Below are positions 1-7,805 of a stretch of DNA of 64,000 bases, piece after piece. The stretch lies in NCBI GenBank assembly GCA_023382535.1, contig JAHDWA010000049.1:1-64000 (forward strand). The letters are read 5' to 3'. The translations under genes were made by a program, and so were the position numbers. The stretch's first letter is position 1. Each line of letters begins with the position of its first letter. The notes under the pieces were generated by a model, which ran no database searches, was not told where the DNA came from, and saw nothing but the letters and a program-made list of their open reading frames with translations. This DNA comes from Anaerolineae bacterium. GTDB lineage: Bacteria > Chloroflexota > Anaerolineae > 4572-78 > J111.

Positions 1-593
1 GAGGCGTCCGTGGGCTTGTAGTAAGGCTTCTGGCCGAGCTTCTGCCAGCCCCAGGCAGCGAAGAAGTCGTCAAGCTGGGCATCGGTCACAACAGCGGTCG
101 GCAGCTTGATCTTGGTTGCCCGGCAGCCGTGTTCGACCTGGACGTTGAGCGAGCCATTGCGCCAGAAGTTGAGCCGGGTTGTGCCTTCGAGTTGCTGGGC
201 CTGTTCGCCGGCTAGGCCAAGCATTTCGGCCAGGGCAACGAAGTTCTGCGTGATCGGGTCCGGTGTAGATTCAGGGGCGGGCTGGCCTTTGCCGGTCTGT
301 TCATAACGAAAGGCCGGATCAGCGCCCAGCTTGCGGCAGACATCGCAGGGTTCGCCAGGCAGGGCTGGCCGTTCACCGCACCAGTCGCACCAGTTAATGA
401 ACGGGTCATAGCCTGTTACCTCAATGCCGGCCTCGCGGGCATCGCTGAGCAGGGAGGCGTCCCGGTCGTCCGAGGCGATGGAGTGCCGGCGCTGCTGACC
501 GCTCTTGTAGGTCACTACAGCAGTAGCGGTGCAGAAGCCAGGAGCAGGAGGCAGGATGTGGATAGATTCGATTTTGGAGAAGTTGAGAGCCAT
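1..593 (-). CDS. Phage zinc-ribbon protein, 3' partial
   Basis: The reading frame is open from an ATG at 593 to the left edge of the window (about 197 codons), so the C-terminus is missing. An AAAGGA ribosome binding site sits about 8 nt before the start. The protein contains a CDWC...CDVC pair (roughly residues 68-87), which suggests one zinc-binding ribbon, then a polar linker. The last visible part (about residues 150-195) looks like a small compact domain ending near a YYKPTDA motif. No family is recognised. A hairpin terminator on the same strand at 611-642 separates it from the DUF4326 gene upstream, so it may have its own transcript. Confidence 0.7.
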   Translation of the reverse strand, partial: MALNFSKIESIHILPPAPGFCTATAVVTYKSGQQRRHSIASDDRDASLLSDAREAGIEVTGYDPFINWCDWCGERPALPGEPCDVCRKLGADPAFRYEQTGKGQPAPESTPDPITQNFVALAEMLGLAGEQAQQLEGTTRLNFWRNGSLNVQVEHGCRATKIKLPTAVVTDAQLDDFFAAWGWQKLGQKPYYKPTDA

Positions 594-610
594 CAGAGGA
601 TTCCTTTCTA

Positions 611-642
611 AAACTAAAAGGCCGCCCCAAGCGGGACGGCCC
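611..642 (-). terminator. Rho-independent terminator, leftward
   Basis: A GC-rich inverted repeat (GGCCGCCCC / GGGACGGCC, one mismatch) is followed on the minus strand by TTTTAGTTTT. It lies after the DUF4326 gene and just upstream of the start of the next leftward gene at 593. Confidence 0.6.
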
Positions 643-706
643 ATAAGAATTTATCTACCCTAACCCCTTCCATGTGGAACGCGAAGCGTAGATTAGGGTG
701 AGGGGG

Positions 707-1063
707 TTAGACTAAGCCTTTGGCAATAATGCCCTCAAGGGCTTCGCGGATCACATCGCCGTGACAGGGCGTATCGTCGTTGACCTTGAGCTTGCACCAG
801 CAAATGAGATGCAAGGTGTTATGCTCTTTATAGAGCCGGGCCAGGCGCAGCAACTCAGCCTTGATCTCAGGATTGGTGCGATACTGCTCTCTGAGCCATA
901 GCCGATATTGGACAACGGCTTCAGCATCAGAGCTAACGCTCTGTGTGGCGTGTTTAGAGGGTTTGGCTGCGAAGGGATTACCCAGGAGCGAAGGCCGGCC
1001 AATGTAGACATCGGTCGCCCGTTTCGCTTTGCCGTACCACTTTTGAGAGACGACGTTAACCAT
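707..1063 (-). CDS. DUF4326-family phage protein
   Basis: A protein of 118 residues whose N-terminal VYIGRPSLLGNPF signature and cysteine-containing C-terminal part (LICWCKL...PCHGDVI) match the DUF4326 family, which is common in phages and has no established function. The ATG at 1063 overlaps the stop codon of the upstream gene (TGATG), which implies translational coupling; a GTG one codon earlier is possible. A GAGGAG site lies just before. The gene is part of a leftward two-gene operon with the zinc-ribbon gene at 1063-1365. Confidence 0.75.
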   Translation of the reverse strand: MVNVVSQKWYGKAKRATDVYIGRPSLLGNPFAAKPSKHATQSVSSDAEAVVQYRLWLREQYRTNPEIKAELLRLARLYKEHNTLHLICWCKLKVNDDTPCHGDVIREALEGIIAKGLV

Positions 1064-1365
1064 CACAACTCCTCGACCTCAGCACAGTCTCGGCAAATAA
1101 TGATGCTGTCACCATCGAGCGTCCAGCGATGCGAGCCGGGATTGGCCTTGCAGTAAGGACAGATGGCAATCCAGGGAATACGTGCTGCCTCAGCGTGGTT
1201 ATAGAGTGTTTGAAAGCCAACGCCGGAGAGCGACCCTTTGACCTCGACGCCATCATTGAATTTAACAACAACGGCAAAGGTCAGGGCTTCGACATACCAG
1301 CCGATACGCTCAACCCCGGTCAGGTTAGGGTGAGTGAAGCAGAAAGCACGGGTTTGAGTAGTCAC
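1063..1365 (-). CDS. Small zinc-ribbon phage protein
   Basis: A protein of 100 residues. The first two thirds is a mixed hydrophobic domain with no recognised family. The C-terminal third has CPYC (about residue 69) and CRDC (about residue 92), a typical four-cysteine zinc ribbon, followed by an acidic tail. An AAAGGAG site precedes the ATG. The stop overlaps the start of the DUF4326 gene, so the two are probably co-translated. The function is unknown; phage zinc ribbons of this size usually act in nucleic-acid or protein binding, but nothing here specifies which. Confidence 0.65.
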   Translation of the reverse strand: MTTQTRAFCFTHPNLTGVERIGWYVEALTFAVVVKFNDGVEVKGSLSGVGFQTLYNHAEAARIPWIAICPYCKANPGSHRWTLDGDSIIICRDCAEVEEL

Positions 1366-1430
1366 GAGATAAAACTCCTTTCAGGGAACTAAGGGACGAT
1401 GGAATAAGAAAACCTTTATTTTTCCCCAAT

Positions 1431-1448
1431 TGGGGAAACGGGAGAAGG
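1431..1448. repeat. Phage palindrome copy 1
   Basis: Perfect 18-nt palindrome TTTCCCCAATTGGGGAAA, about 65 nt upstream of the leftward operon start at 1365. It belongs to a family of eight copies seen only in the phage modules. Confidence 0.9.
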
Positions 1449-1618
1449 ATGCAATCAAGGGGATAGAGAGCGTAGGGGACACAGGACCCCATAACCCCAA
1501 GGGGCGTTTGGTCACATCGGATAGGGCGCAGCGCCGGGAAAAGTGACATCCTCTCACACGAAGTCGTGAAAAAAATTCAACGCTCATTCGCCTCGAAGTG
1601 TAGGCCATCGGCCATCCG

Positions 1619-1644
1619 TGAGACAGAATGAGACACTTTGAGAC
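1619..1644. repeat. Three TGAGAC direct repeats, 10-bp phase
   Basis: TGAGAC occurs at 1619, 1629 and 1639, separated by four variable bases each time, so all three lie on one face of the helix. This looks like a binding site for a cooperative DNA-binding protein. Chance cannot be excluded. Confidence 0.4.
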
Positions 1645-1653
1645 GATAAGCGG

Positions 1654-1690
1654 CGAAAAAAAAGCCTAGCCCCGCTGTGGGGACTAGGCT
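1654..1690 (-). terminator. Rho-independent terminator, leftward
   Basis: An inverted repeat (AGCCTAGCCCC / GGGGACTAGGCT) with a 5-nt loop is followed on the minus strand by a run of seven or eight T. It ends the transcript of the gene at 1698-1979. Confidence 0.85.
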
Positions 1691-1697
1691 CGCCGGC

Positions 1698-1979
1698 TTA
1701 CGCCTGCGCCGGCTCAGGCATTGTGTAACTGAAGTATTGATGACCGTTGGCAATGAACTCTTTGCGGACGAGTTTCAACGCCTTGATTGCTGTGCCGATG
1801 ACGCCGGTGCGCTTGATCGCTTCTTTGCCAAGCAGCTTGCTCTCGGTCAGGCCGCTGGCTTTGGTGAACTCGGCCTTCATTGCATCGCCGTGAACATCGA
1901 ACACGGTGATAATGATGCAGCCGTTGCTGTCGTGGCCGAACTTGATGACGACTTCGTTGGTAGGTTTTGGGGATGACAT
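1698..1979 (-). CDS. Small phage protein, unknown
   Basis: A protein of 93 residues with an N-terminal beta-rich stretch (VVIKFGHDSNGCIIITVFD) and a C-terminal lysine-rich half (AIKALKLVRKEF). No family is recognised and no cysteine pairs or membrane segments are present. A GGAG-type site (AAGGAGCTTTCCC) precedes the ATG, and a strong terminator follows directly, so it is probably a single-gene unit. It reads away from the rightward packaging block. Confidence 0.55.
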   Translation of the reverse strand: MSSPKPTNEVVIKFGHDSNGCIIITVFDVHGDAMKAEFTKASGLTESKLLGKEAIKRTGVIGTAIKALKLVRKEFIANGHQYFSYTMPEPAQA

Positions 1980-2499
1980 TGGGAAAGCTCCTTCGTGGGT
2001 AATTGGATAGGTTGATGGAAGGCCATAAGAAAACCTTCACTAGAACCCAAGCAGGGGGGAGGGGGTATCCCCCCCAGCAGGGTCATAAGAAAAACTCTAC
2101 TAGGGGGGTAGTTCCTTGAGGGTAAATTCGATGTAACCCGTTAGCCGCTCACACTCCGGGGGTGTCCGAAAAACCTTGGGGTGGTGCTTGAATGCTGCCC
2201 TTTCCCCCCCTTTTATGGATTAAAGTGCTGGCCTGCAATTTTCCCGGCAGGGATGCCGATAGCGGCAACGGGCGGCCAGCTCAAACCCGGCCCTGAGTTT
2301 TAGCCCTCGGTGCATAGGGTTGCTCTCTACTGGTAGGATTAACGTGCGGACCAGTGAGGCGGTAAAGGCACGGCGGCGCGTAACGGAGCGCCCAGTGCGA
2401 GTTGGCAATGGGGTGCTTAATTTTCAAAGTTTTTTGGCATAGAGTGGTTCTAAAACAGGGGATTTGTTCCCCTCCTCTATTCAGGAAAGGAACTACTTT
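1980..2499. other. 520-bp intergenic region before packaging genes
   Basis: No convincing gene on either strand. It separates the leftward early-type genes from the rightward late block, so it must hold divergent promoters. It has a C/G-run inverted repeat around 2056-2081, a GC-rich structured stretch from about 2260 to 2410, a TTAATTTTCAA motif at about 2418, and a short hairpin (GGGGATTTGTTCCCC) before the ribosome site of the next gene. A packaging (cos/pac) site or a small RNA here is possible but unproven. Confidence 0.4.
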
Positions 2500-2898
2500 A
2501 TGGCAACGACAATTTCAGTTTCATCGGCGATCAAGATTGTGGACGGCGGCGTAACCGTCGTGGACCGGGAATTTACAACGGAATATGAAATCACTGGCAA
2601 GGTGGAAGGCGATTACTGGCTGGACGCTTCCGCCTCCAGCTTTACCCTCTGCATCAAAGGGACCAACGTGGCTACCCCGGTTATTGTGGACCCATTTGTG
2701 GTCGGCTTAACCACTATTCGCGGTATTGCTATCCAGAGCGAGATCAACCTGGAACTCGTCATTGATGGCGCGGCCACACCGATTAAGATGGCCGAAGGAA
2801 ATATGTGCATCGCCCAGGCTGAGATGCAGACCATCAAAATCAGCAAAGACGACACCCGGACCGGCTCGGTGGCCTTTGTGGTTTGGGGTGATCGCTAA
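2500..2898 (+). CDS. Putative phage structural protein
   Basis: A protein of 132 residues starting MATTISVSS. The ATG at 2500 is preceded by GGAAAGGAAC; an in-frame start further upstream lacks such a site. The sequence is rich in alternating hydrophobic/threonine strands (EYEITGKVEGDYWL, FTLCIKGTNV) with no helical stretch, as expected of a beta-sandwich decoration or virion protein. It is first in a rightward block of four genes leading to the terminase, and its stop codon overlaps the next start (TAATG). The family is not recognised. Confidence 0.6.
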   Translation: MATTISVSSAIKIVDGGVTVVDREFTTEYEITGKVEGDYWLDASASSFTLCIKGTNVATPVIVDPFVVGLTTIRGIAIQSEINLELVIDGAATPIKMAEGNMCIAQAEMQTIKISKDDTRTGSVAFVVWGDR

Positions 2899-3203
2899 TG
2901 TTGCCCTATTACTCTGACGCGACGATGTGGGGACCGCAGGGCGATCCTAACGCGGAGCGGCCCCGGCTGAAGCCGGGCGACCGGCTGACCGATGGCCGGG
3001 TGTTTATGGGCGACAATCCCGAAGCGGTGCTGCTGGCCGAACTGGCGCGGGTTGAGGATGCGCTGCGCCCATTAGAAGCCAAGCGGAATGAACTGCTAGC
3101 CAAGCTGCACGAGCTGGACCCGCAGAAGTACGGTGAGGTGATCACCGGCGTAACCGCCGAAACTACACCAACAACCGCCAAAAAGAAGACTGGTCGTGGC
3201 TAG
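2898..3203 (+). CDS. Small coiled-coil phage protein
   Basis: A protein of 101 residues, translationally coupled to the preceding gene (TAATG overlap). Residues of roughly 45-75 (VLLAELARVEDALRPLEAKR...) form a probable short coiled coil, and the tail is rich in threonine and lysine (TTAKKKTGRG). It has no recognised family. Its location between a putative structural gene and the terminase block suggests a role in packaging or head assembly, but this is context only. Confidence 0.55.
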   Translation: MLPYYSDATMWGPQGDPNAERPRLKPGDRLTDGRVFMGDNPEAVLLAELARVEDALRPLEAKRNELLAKLHELDPQKYGEVITGVTAETTPTTAKKKTGRG

Positions 3204-3624
3204 GCAGAACGTTTCCCGCACCATCCAGAGCTACCTCCAGATGCTCAGCGAGCAGATGCGCCACTACGCCACCTTGCGCCTGTTCGATGGCATCGAAGTG
3301 GCCGGAGCTGGCAAGCTCTGCCTCGACGCCCAGGTTCCGGCGCTGCTATCCGATGAGACGGAGTGCGTCTGCGCCCTGGTCGTCTACGCCTCATTCTGTA
3401 AAGGCGATGTGTACGGGCGGGAACTGCTCCACTTTGAAAGTCATTACGACCCCAACGAGGTCCTGGCCCTTGGACCGGCCCGTTGGGGCCAGATGGCCGA
3501 TCTGCTGGCTTACCAGCTCGTCAGCCAGCTCGTCCAGTGGAAGAAAGAGCACGAGATGGTCGCCTTCAGCTACCTGGCGGCAACGACCGGCCTCCTGCCC
3601 GACCGGCAGAGGTTTTACCTATAA
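3196..3624 (+). CDS. Phage protein upstream of terminase, possible small subunit
   Basis: A protein of 142 residues that begins with GTG at 3196 and overlaps the end of the previous gene by 8 nt. It starts with a basic helix (RTIQSYLQMLSEQMRHYATLRL), then a central domain with cysteines, then a helical C-terminus. No helix-turn-helix is obvious. It occupies the position where many phages encode the small terminase subunit, so that role is possible, but no sequence signature supports it. The phage palindrome follows four bases after its stop codon. Confidence 0.5.
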   Translation: MARQNVSRTIQSYLQMLSEQMRHYATLRLFDGIEVAGAGKLCLDAQVPALLSDETECVCALVVYASFCKGDVYGRELLHFESHYDPNEVLALGPARWGQMADLLAYQLVSQLVQWKKEHEMVAFSYLAATTGLLPDRQRFYL

Positions 3625-3627
3625 CTT

Positions 3628-3643
3628 TTCCCCAATTGGGGAA
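3628..3643. repeat. Phage palindrome copy 2, overlapping terminase leader
   Basis: Perfect palindrome TTCCCCAATTGGGGAA between the stop at 3624 and the terminase ATG at 3652. Its 3' arm GGGGAA is the only purine-rich stretch before the start, so folding of this hairpin could hide or define the ribosome site of the terminase. Confidence 0.85.
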
Positions 3644-3651
3644 TCCCGACT

Positions 3652-5211
3652 ATGGCCCGATCTTACCAGTTGACTCCCGCTGACATCGAAATCTTCAAAC
3701 GCGCTTGCAATCCCGCTGATGGCATCGGGATCAACTGGTTTATCAAATACTACTTTGGCGGCCGCGAGCTGCGGGAATGGCAATTCTACTGGCACCATGC
3801 CGCCCAGACTCAACTGAGTTGTGTGGGCGGTGTGGGGAGCGGCAAGACAGTGGGCGCGGGCCTAAGCTATGCGGCATTCGCTGCCATGACGCCGGGCTAC
3901 GAGTATATGAATGTGGCCCCAACCGCCTGGCAAAGCGCCCTCCAGTACCGGGCTATCCTGGCCGAAGCGGCAGATAAGCCCTTTGAGAAGTTCATCTACA
4001 AGTACGCCGAGCGCCCTTATCCTCGGATCATTTTGAAGCACAACGGCATCGGCGAATCAACCCTCTGGTTTATGAGCGCCGCCGATGACGCTGAGCGCAT
4101 CCAGGGTGTCAGCCTGGACGCCGCCAATGTGGACGAATGTGGCGTGTTGATTGATGGAAGCTGGCTTTTGACGATGCTCATTAGCCGCTTGCGTGGGACC
4201 GTCAATATGAAGAACGGCCGCGAGCGGCCCCGGCAGCGCCGGCTCTCCTGCATCACGGCCAACTATGAAGTCGCGCCGCCCTGGTTATGGGAGCGGATGG
4301 ATCGGATGTTTGAACAGCCGGACTATTTCCTCTCGATGGTCATCAAGTCCGAGGACAACCTGAGCAAAGAGGACATAGACTCATTCAAGCTGGTCATCCC
4401 CAAGGATCAATGGGAGATGATGCTGGAGGGCAAGAAGCCCGAAGGCTCTGGCGAGCACTTTCACGTCAATTCGGTCACGGCCTGCGAGGATTGGAGTCTC
4501 AACCGCCACGCCCAATACCACCTGCTGGAGAAGGAAGTGCCTACGCCGGAGTGGGCTTATGAAGAGAATCCCGGCGCCGGCTGCGTCCACTTTGAGATGC
4601 CCAGCGAGGCCAGGAAGGGCCGGAACTATCTGCTGATCGGCGATCCGGGCAGCGACAACCCGCCACGGCGAAATGCCGGCGTGATCTGGGTGCTGGACAT
4701 CACCGACTTCCCGCGCCAGCGGGCCACCCTGGTTTACCTCAAGTGGGTGTACGGCCATGGCTCTTATGATAACTTCCTGACCGCGTATGAGTATGCTTAC
4801 CGGAAGTACCGGCCCCTGGACAGCCTGATAGATTCGACCGGGACGCAGAAACTTTGGAATGAACAGGTGCTGCTGGACCGAGGGATTGCCGCCGCCGGGA
4901 TGAACTTCTCCGGCGACAAAAAGGGAATGCTGGTCGCAGCGATGCGTCTGGTCGAGCGGCAGTTAATCCGCTGGCCTTACATCCAGGGGATACGGGGGCA
5001 GCTTCTGACCTACAAACTGGCCGAAGATAACAAGCTCCCGCAGGACATTGTGGCTGTGCTGATGATGGCGGCTTACTTCCTCCGAATGTACCAATGGGAA
5101 GAATATGCCGAGGAGCATGAGCCGGAAACCCCAGTGTTGCTGGCTTCAGCCCACGAGGTTCGCAGTGGGGTGCTGACGCCCCGCACAGTGGGCCTATATT
5201 TACCAGGATAG
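3652..5211 (+). CDS. terL: Terminase large subunit (ATPase-nuclease)
   Basis: A protein of 519 residues, the packaging motor. Visible motifs: an adenine-binding REWQ (41-44); Walker A GGVGSGKT (59-66); Walker B NVDE with D161-E162; a C-terminal RNase H-like nuclease with acidic residues in LIGDPG (D331), LIDSTG (D394) and PQDIVAVLM (D465). The length is normal for the family and the frame is intact, so the enzyme could be active. It pumps DNA into the procapsid through the portal. The portal gene, expected immediately downstream, lies 14.5 kb away, after a block of non-viral genes. No strong Shine-Dalgarno is present beyond the palindrome arm. Confidence 0.95.
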   Translation: MARSYQLTPADIEIFKRACNPADGIGINWFIKYYFGGRELREWQFYWHHAAQTQLSCVGGVGSGKTVGAGLSYAAFAAMTPGYEYMNVAPTAWQSALQYRAILAEAADKPFEKFIYKYAERPYPRIILKHNGIGESTLWFMSAADDAERIQGVSLDAANVDECGVLIDGSWLLTMLISRLRGTVNMKNGRERPRQRRLSCITANYEVAPPWLWERMDRMFEQPDYFLSMVIKSEDNLSKEDIDSFKLVIPKDQWEMMLEGKKPEGSGEHFHVNSVTACEDWSLNRHAQYHLLEKEVPTPEWAYEENPGAGCVHFEMPSEARKGRNYLLIGDPGSDNPPRRNAGVIWVLDITDFPRQRATLVYLKWVYGHGSYDNFLTAYEYAYRKYRPLDSLIDSTGTQKLWNEQVLLDRGIAAAGMNFSGDKKGMLVAAMRLVERQLIRWPYIQGIRGQLLTYKLAEDNKLPQDIVAVLMMAAYFLRMYQWEEYAEEHEPETPVLLASAHEVRSGVLTPRTVGLYLPG

Positions 5212-5531
5212 GCAGGACCACCACGGATTATTCAAAACCCCTAGACTTTAACTCATTTATATGATAATATAGGCATTATTCCATAATTGACCTTCTCCTG
5301 AGCAGGGAGATATTTGTTTGTAGTCATGCTGCATCAGGAGTAGCTATAGGGGGAAGGGGGCCACTGGCACCAGGTCAACGAGGACCTGGCTCTGGTGTCT
5401 GGATGGGTCAGTTTCCCGAAGAAAGGAGGCGTGTATCGAGTAACGTAAGGGAAGACGTTTTATCCTCGATGCCACTCTTAAAAAGCGGGGATAAAACCTC
5501 ACCAATTATTCTTTAGGAAAGAGGACCCATC
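5212..5531 (+). promoter_or_regulatory. Promoter and structured leader of the cytochrome gene
   Basis: A 320-bp gap at the phage/cargo junction. TTGACC (5287) and TATTTG (5311) form a plausible promoter with an 18-bp spacer. The presumed leader is strongly structured: a CCAGGTC / GACCTGG hairpin near 5371-5390, then a long stem GTTTTATCC / GGGATAAAAC enclosing about 22 nt (about 5456-5497), just before the ribosome site AGGAAAGAGG. The last stem could compete with translation. I could not match it to a known riboswitch class. Confidence 0.45.
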
Positions 5532-6713
5532 ATGAAAAAAATAACTGTTCTCATTAGTTTGCTAGCAGCAGGCTTGGTGCTGGCAACCCTGCTTCTGGTA
5601 CAAGCCGGTCCGGTCGATTCGCCCAGTGTGGCTGTGGCACAGACCAATGTGGGGGCGGAGTATGTCGGCAGCGCCACATGCGGTGAGTGCCACACCGAAG
5701 TCTACTCTACCTTTATCCGGTCGGGCCACCCCTGGAAGCTTAACCCGGTGGTGGATGGCCAACCCCCCGATTACCCCTTTACCGAGATACCCAATCCACC
5801 CGAAGGCTATACCTGGGATGACATTTCTTATGTCATCGGCGGCTACAACTGGAAGGCCCGCTTTATGGACCAGCAGGGTTACATCATCACCGATAAACCC
5901 GGGGCAACCATCAGCGACACCGAATATCTGAACCAGTACAACTTCGCCAATGAAGTTGTAGGCAAAGACGCAGGTTGGGTTAAGTACAAATCCGGGACTC
6001 CACAGTTAAAGTATGACTGCGGCACCTGCCATACCACCGGCTATAACCCCGAAGGGAATCAGGATGGCCGGCCCGGAATTGTCGGTACCTGGGCTGAGCC
6101 GGGCATTCAATGTGAAGCTTGCCATGGCCCCGGCAGCCTGCACGCTGAAAATCCCAGGGGTGTCGCCGTCAAAGTTAACCGCGATGCCGAGGAGTGCGGC
6201 CAATGCCACCGCCGCGATGCCGTTGAGCAGGTCAATGCCAAAGATGGCTTTATTGAGCATCATGAGCAGTACGAAGAATTGTTCCAGGGTAAGCATGCTG
6301 TGATTGACTGCGTGCAATGCCACAACCCCCACAGCGGTGTAGTGCAACTGCGCCAGGCTGAATTAGAAACGACCCGGACTCAATGTGAAAACTGCCACTT
6401 CAAACAGGCTAAGACTCAAAATGTGGACAGTCATGTAGAGTTCGAGGTAGCCTGCGTTGATTGTCACATGCCGCGTATTGTCAAGACGGCCTGGGGTGAC
6501 GCCGAAAAATTCACCGGCGACATTCGCACTCACCTGATGGCAATTGATCCCGATCAAATCGGTCAGTTCACCGAGGATGGGAAGAATGCCCTATCTCAAA
6601 TTGGACTGGACTTTGCCTGCCGCAGTTGCCACAACCCGGACGGCATCGCCCCGGAACTATCGGACGGAATGTTGAGCGGCGTTGCCGAAGGGTATCACAC
6701 CCCAGAAGAATAG
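5532..6713 (+). CDS. Octahaem c-type cytochrome, secreted
   Basis: A protein of 393 residues with an N-terminal signal/anchor sequence (charged MKK, then about 20 hydrophobic residues, ending near VAVAQ). Eight CxxCH haem-binding motifs are visible in order: CGECH, CGTCH, CEACH, CGQCH, CVQCH, CENCH, CVDCH, CRSCH. Several are followed by the small/polar residues usual in cytochrome c554/NrfA-like multihaem proteins. It should be exported and act in extracytoplasmic electron transfer; the partner and substrate cannot be told. It has its own leader and a terminator (6755-6787), so it is a single unit with no phage-like features. It sits directly after the terminase. Confidence 0.9.
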   Translation: MKKITVLISLLAAGLVLATLLLVQAGPVDSPSVAVAQTNVGAEYVGSATCGECHTEVYSTFIRSGHPWKLNPVVDGQPPDYPFTEIPNPPEGYTWDDISYVIGGYNWKARFMDQQGYIITDKPGATISDTEYLNQYNFANEVVGKDAGWVKYKSGTPQLKYDCGTCHTTGYNPEGNQDGRPGIVGTWAEPGIQCEACHGPGSLHAENPRGVAVKVNRDAEECGQCHRRDAVEQVNAKDGFIEHHEQYEELFQGKHAVIDCVQCHNPHSGVVQLRQAELETTRTQCENCHFKQAKTQNVDSHVEFEVACVDCHMPRIVKTAWGDAEKFTGDIRTHLMAIDPDQIGQFTEDGKNALSQIGLDFACRSCHNPDGIAPELSDGMLSGVAEGYHTPEE

Positions 6714-6754
6714 CTTCAACCAAGTCGAGGTGAAGCAATTTGAGTGTAGTGTTG

Positions 6755-6787
6755 TGGGCCGGGAAATTTTTTCGGCCCATATTTTTG
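6755..6787 (+). terminator. Rho-independent terminator after cytochrome
   Basis: Stem TGGGCCG / CGGCCCA around an AT-rich loop, followed by ATATTTTTG. It ends the cytochrome transcript. Confidence 0.85.
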
Positions 6788-6799
6788 TATTCCCATTTC

Positions 6800-7147
6800 T
6801 CAAAATGCAATCCTTTCTCCGGTAATTTGGTTTTCCCGAATAACCTCAGTCGTCAACGGCGAACCTTTGGGGTAAGTTAGAGCCAGCCCCAACAATACTG
6901 CTTCCTCTTGGTCAACTTCCACAAAATAGTAAAAACCAATCCAACCCGCTCGCTCAACTCGCGGCAGCCAGACACCCGGCTCGATCTGGATACTCTCGCT
7001 GAAATTGTGGGCAATGCTCAGTACAGTGCAGGGGATCTCAGGGGTGACGGTGAAGGCTTCGCCAGTTTTGGGGTCAATATAATCGAAGGGGACGTAGCGA
7101 AAATAGAGCGCCTCGCCAATTTGACAGCGTGGTGCAAACTCTAACAT
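6800..7147 (-). CDS. Conserved-looking hypothetical protein
   Basis: A protein of 115 residues, start at 7147 with AGGAGGAAAAA just upstream. It is beta-rich, with a GEALYFRYVPFDYIDPKTGE opening and a repeated Y/F-rich central part (WIGFYYFVEVD), and no cysteines or membrane segments. It resembles a small one-domain beta-barrel, but no family is recognised. It is convergent with the cytochrome gene, sharing the intergenic terminator region. A 9-bp hairpin (GCCCATCGG / CCGGTGGGC, 7169-7191) lies in its presumed leader. Confidence 0.6.
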   Translation of the reverse strand: MLEFAPRCQIGEALYFRYVPFDYIDPKTGEAFTVTPEIPCTVLSIAHNFSESIQIEPGVWLPRVERAGWIGFYYFVEVDQEEAVLLGLALTYPKGSPLTTEVIRENQITGERIAF

Positions 7148-7260
7148 TTTTTCCTCCTGAAAATAGACTGCCCATCGGGTTATCCGGTGGGCGGTTTTGC
7201 TTCTGATAATTGCAGTAAAATGAAATATAACGAGGAAATAGGTTCATTAATACACGAATC

Positions 7261-7304
7261 AAAAAGAGGCCGTCCCTAACTATTGAGGACGACCTCTTTT
7301 GTTT
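7261..7304 (-). terminator. Bidirectional terminator after Flp pilin gene
   Basis: Near-perfect stem AAAAGAGGCCGTCC / GGACGACCTCTTTT with an 11-12 nt loop and T-runs on both strands. It lies directly after the pilin gene on the minus strand. Confidence 0.85.
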
Positions 7305-7336
7305 GGCAAGTTTTTAGGTCTGTTTTAACTTGGTCT

Positions 7337-7762
7337 TTAGAGTTTGGCCGGATAGCCTGCTGAGAAAGACCCTCCCTCTGTCGCTGTTACTGTGACGGTG
7401 CCAGCAGCGTCCCCAACACCCGTTAAGGTGACAGAGCAACTACTCGCGCAAGTTGTACTGACTGTTGTACCACTTTGCGAGTCAGTTGCCGTGACCGAGC
7501 TGCTGCGAGAAACGGTGATGGTGACCACCACATCGTTCCCATGGCCACCCCCTGTCCGGGCGGCAGAAACATTGGTGATGACCCCACAACTACCCGGTTG
7601 AAGCGCATTGGTAATTCGGCAGTAAACCTGGGCAACGGTGGGACCTAAGGTCAATAAAATGGCAATCACAACGATAGCGACCAGGACCAAGATCAAGGCA
7701 TACTCGACCAGCCCCTGGCCCTTTTGAGGCAAACGCAGAAATTGGAGGATTTTTTTGAACAT
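7337..7762 (-). CDS. Flp-type pilin with extended C-terminal domain
   Basis: A protein of 141 residues. A short basic leader (MFKKILQFLRLPQKG) is followed by GQGLVEYALI, with cleavage expected at the glycine, and a hydrophobic helix (LVLVAIVVIAILLTLGP). This is the Flp/Tad prepilin signature of Chloroflexota. Unlike the usual 50-60-residue Flp pilins, it carries about 95 further residues rich in T, S, V and G, with two cysteine pairs, suggesting a surface beta-sandwich domain. No Tad secretion genes (TadA-C, CpaF) are nearby, so it must use machinery encoded elsewhere. A 10-bp hairpin lies just before the start. Confidence 0.85.
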   Translation of the reverse strand: MFKKILQFLRLPQKGQGLVEYALILVLVAIVVIAILLTLGPTVAQVYCRITNALQPGSCGVITNVSAARTGGGHGNDVVVTITVSRSSSVTATDSQSGTTVSTTCASSCSVTLTGVGDAAGTVTVTATEGGSFSAGYPAKL

Positions 7763-7773
7763 CTTGCCTGCGG

Positions 7774-7805
7774 ATATAGCTGCCGGGGCGAGGCAGCAGC
7801 CATAT
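7774..7805 (-). promoter_or_regulatory. Leader hairpin before the pilin start
   Basis: ATATGGCTGC pairs with GCAGCTATAT (one G-U pair) around a 12-nt loop, ending 11 nt before the pilin ATG. A strong AAAGGAG site lies on its 5' side and fits an ATG inside the stem that opens a short overlapping frame. The pilin itself has no good ribosome site, so translation may depend on this structure or on coupling. Confidence 0.4.

Larger units (their letters stand above)
1366..1697. other. Intergenic region with palindrome and 10-bp repeats
   Basis: No convincing gene. It holds one copy of the phage palindrome (1431-1448), three TGAGAC repeats spaced exactly 10 bp (1619-1644), and the terminator of the gene to its right. 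It presumably also holds the promoter of the leftward operon starting at 1365. Confidence 0.5.

Noticed and set aside
5330..5440. Cobalamin riboswitch before the cytochrome gene
   Set aside because: GCCACTG occurs by itself; the B12 box and the rest of the conserved core are missing.
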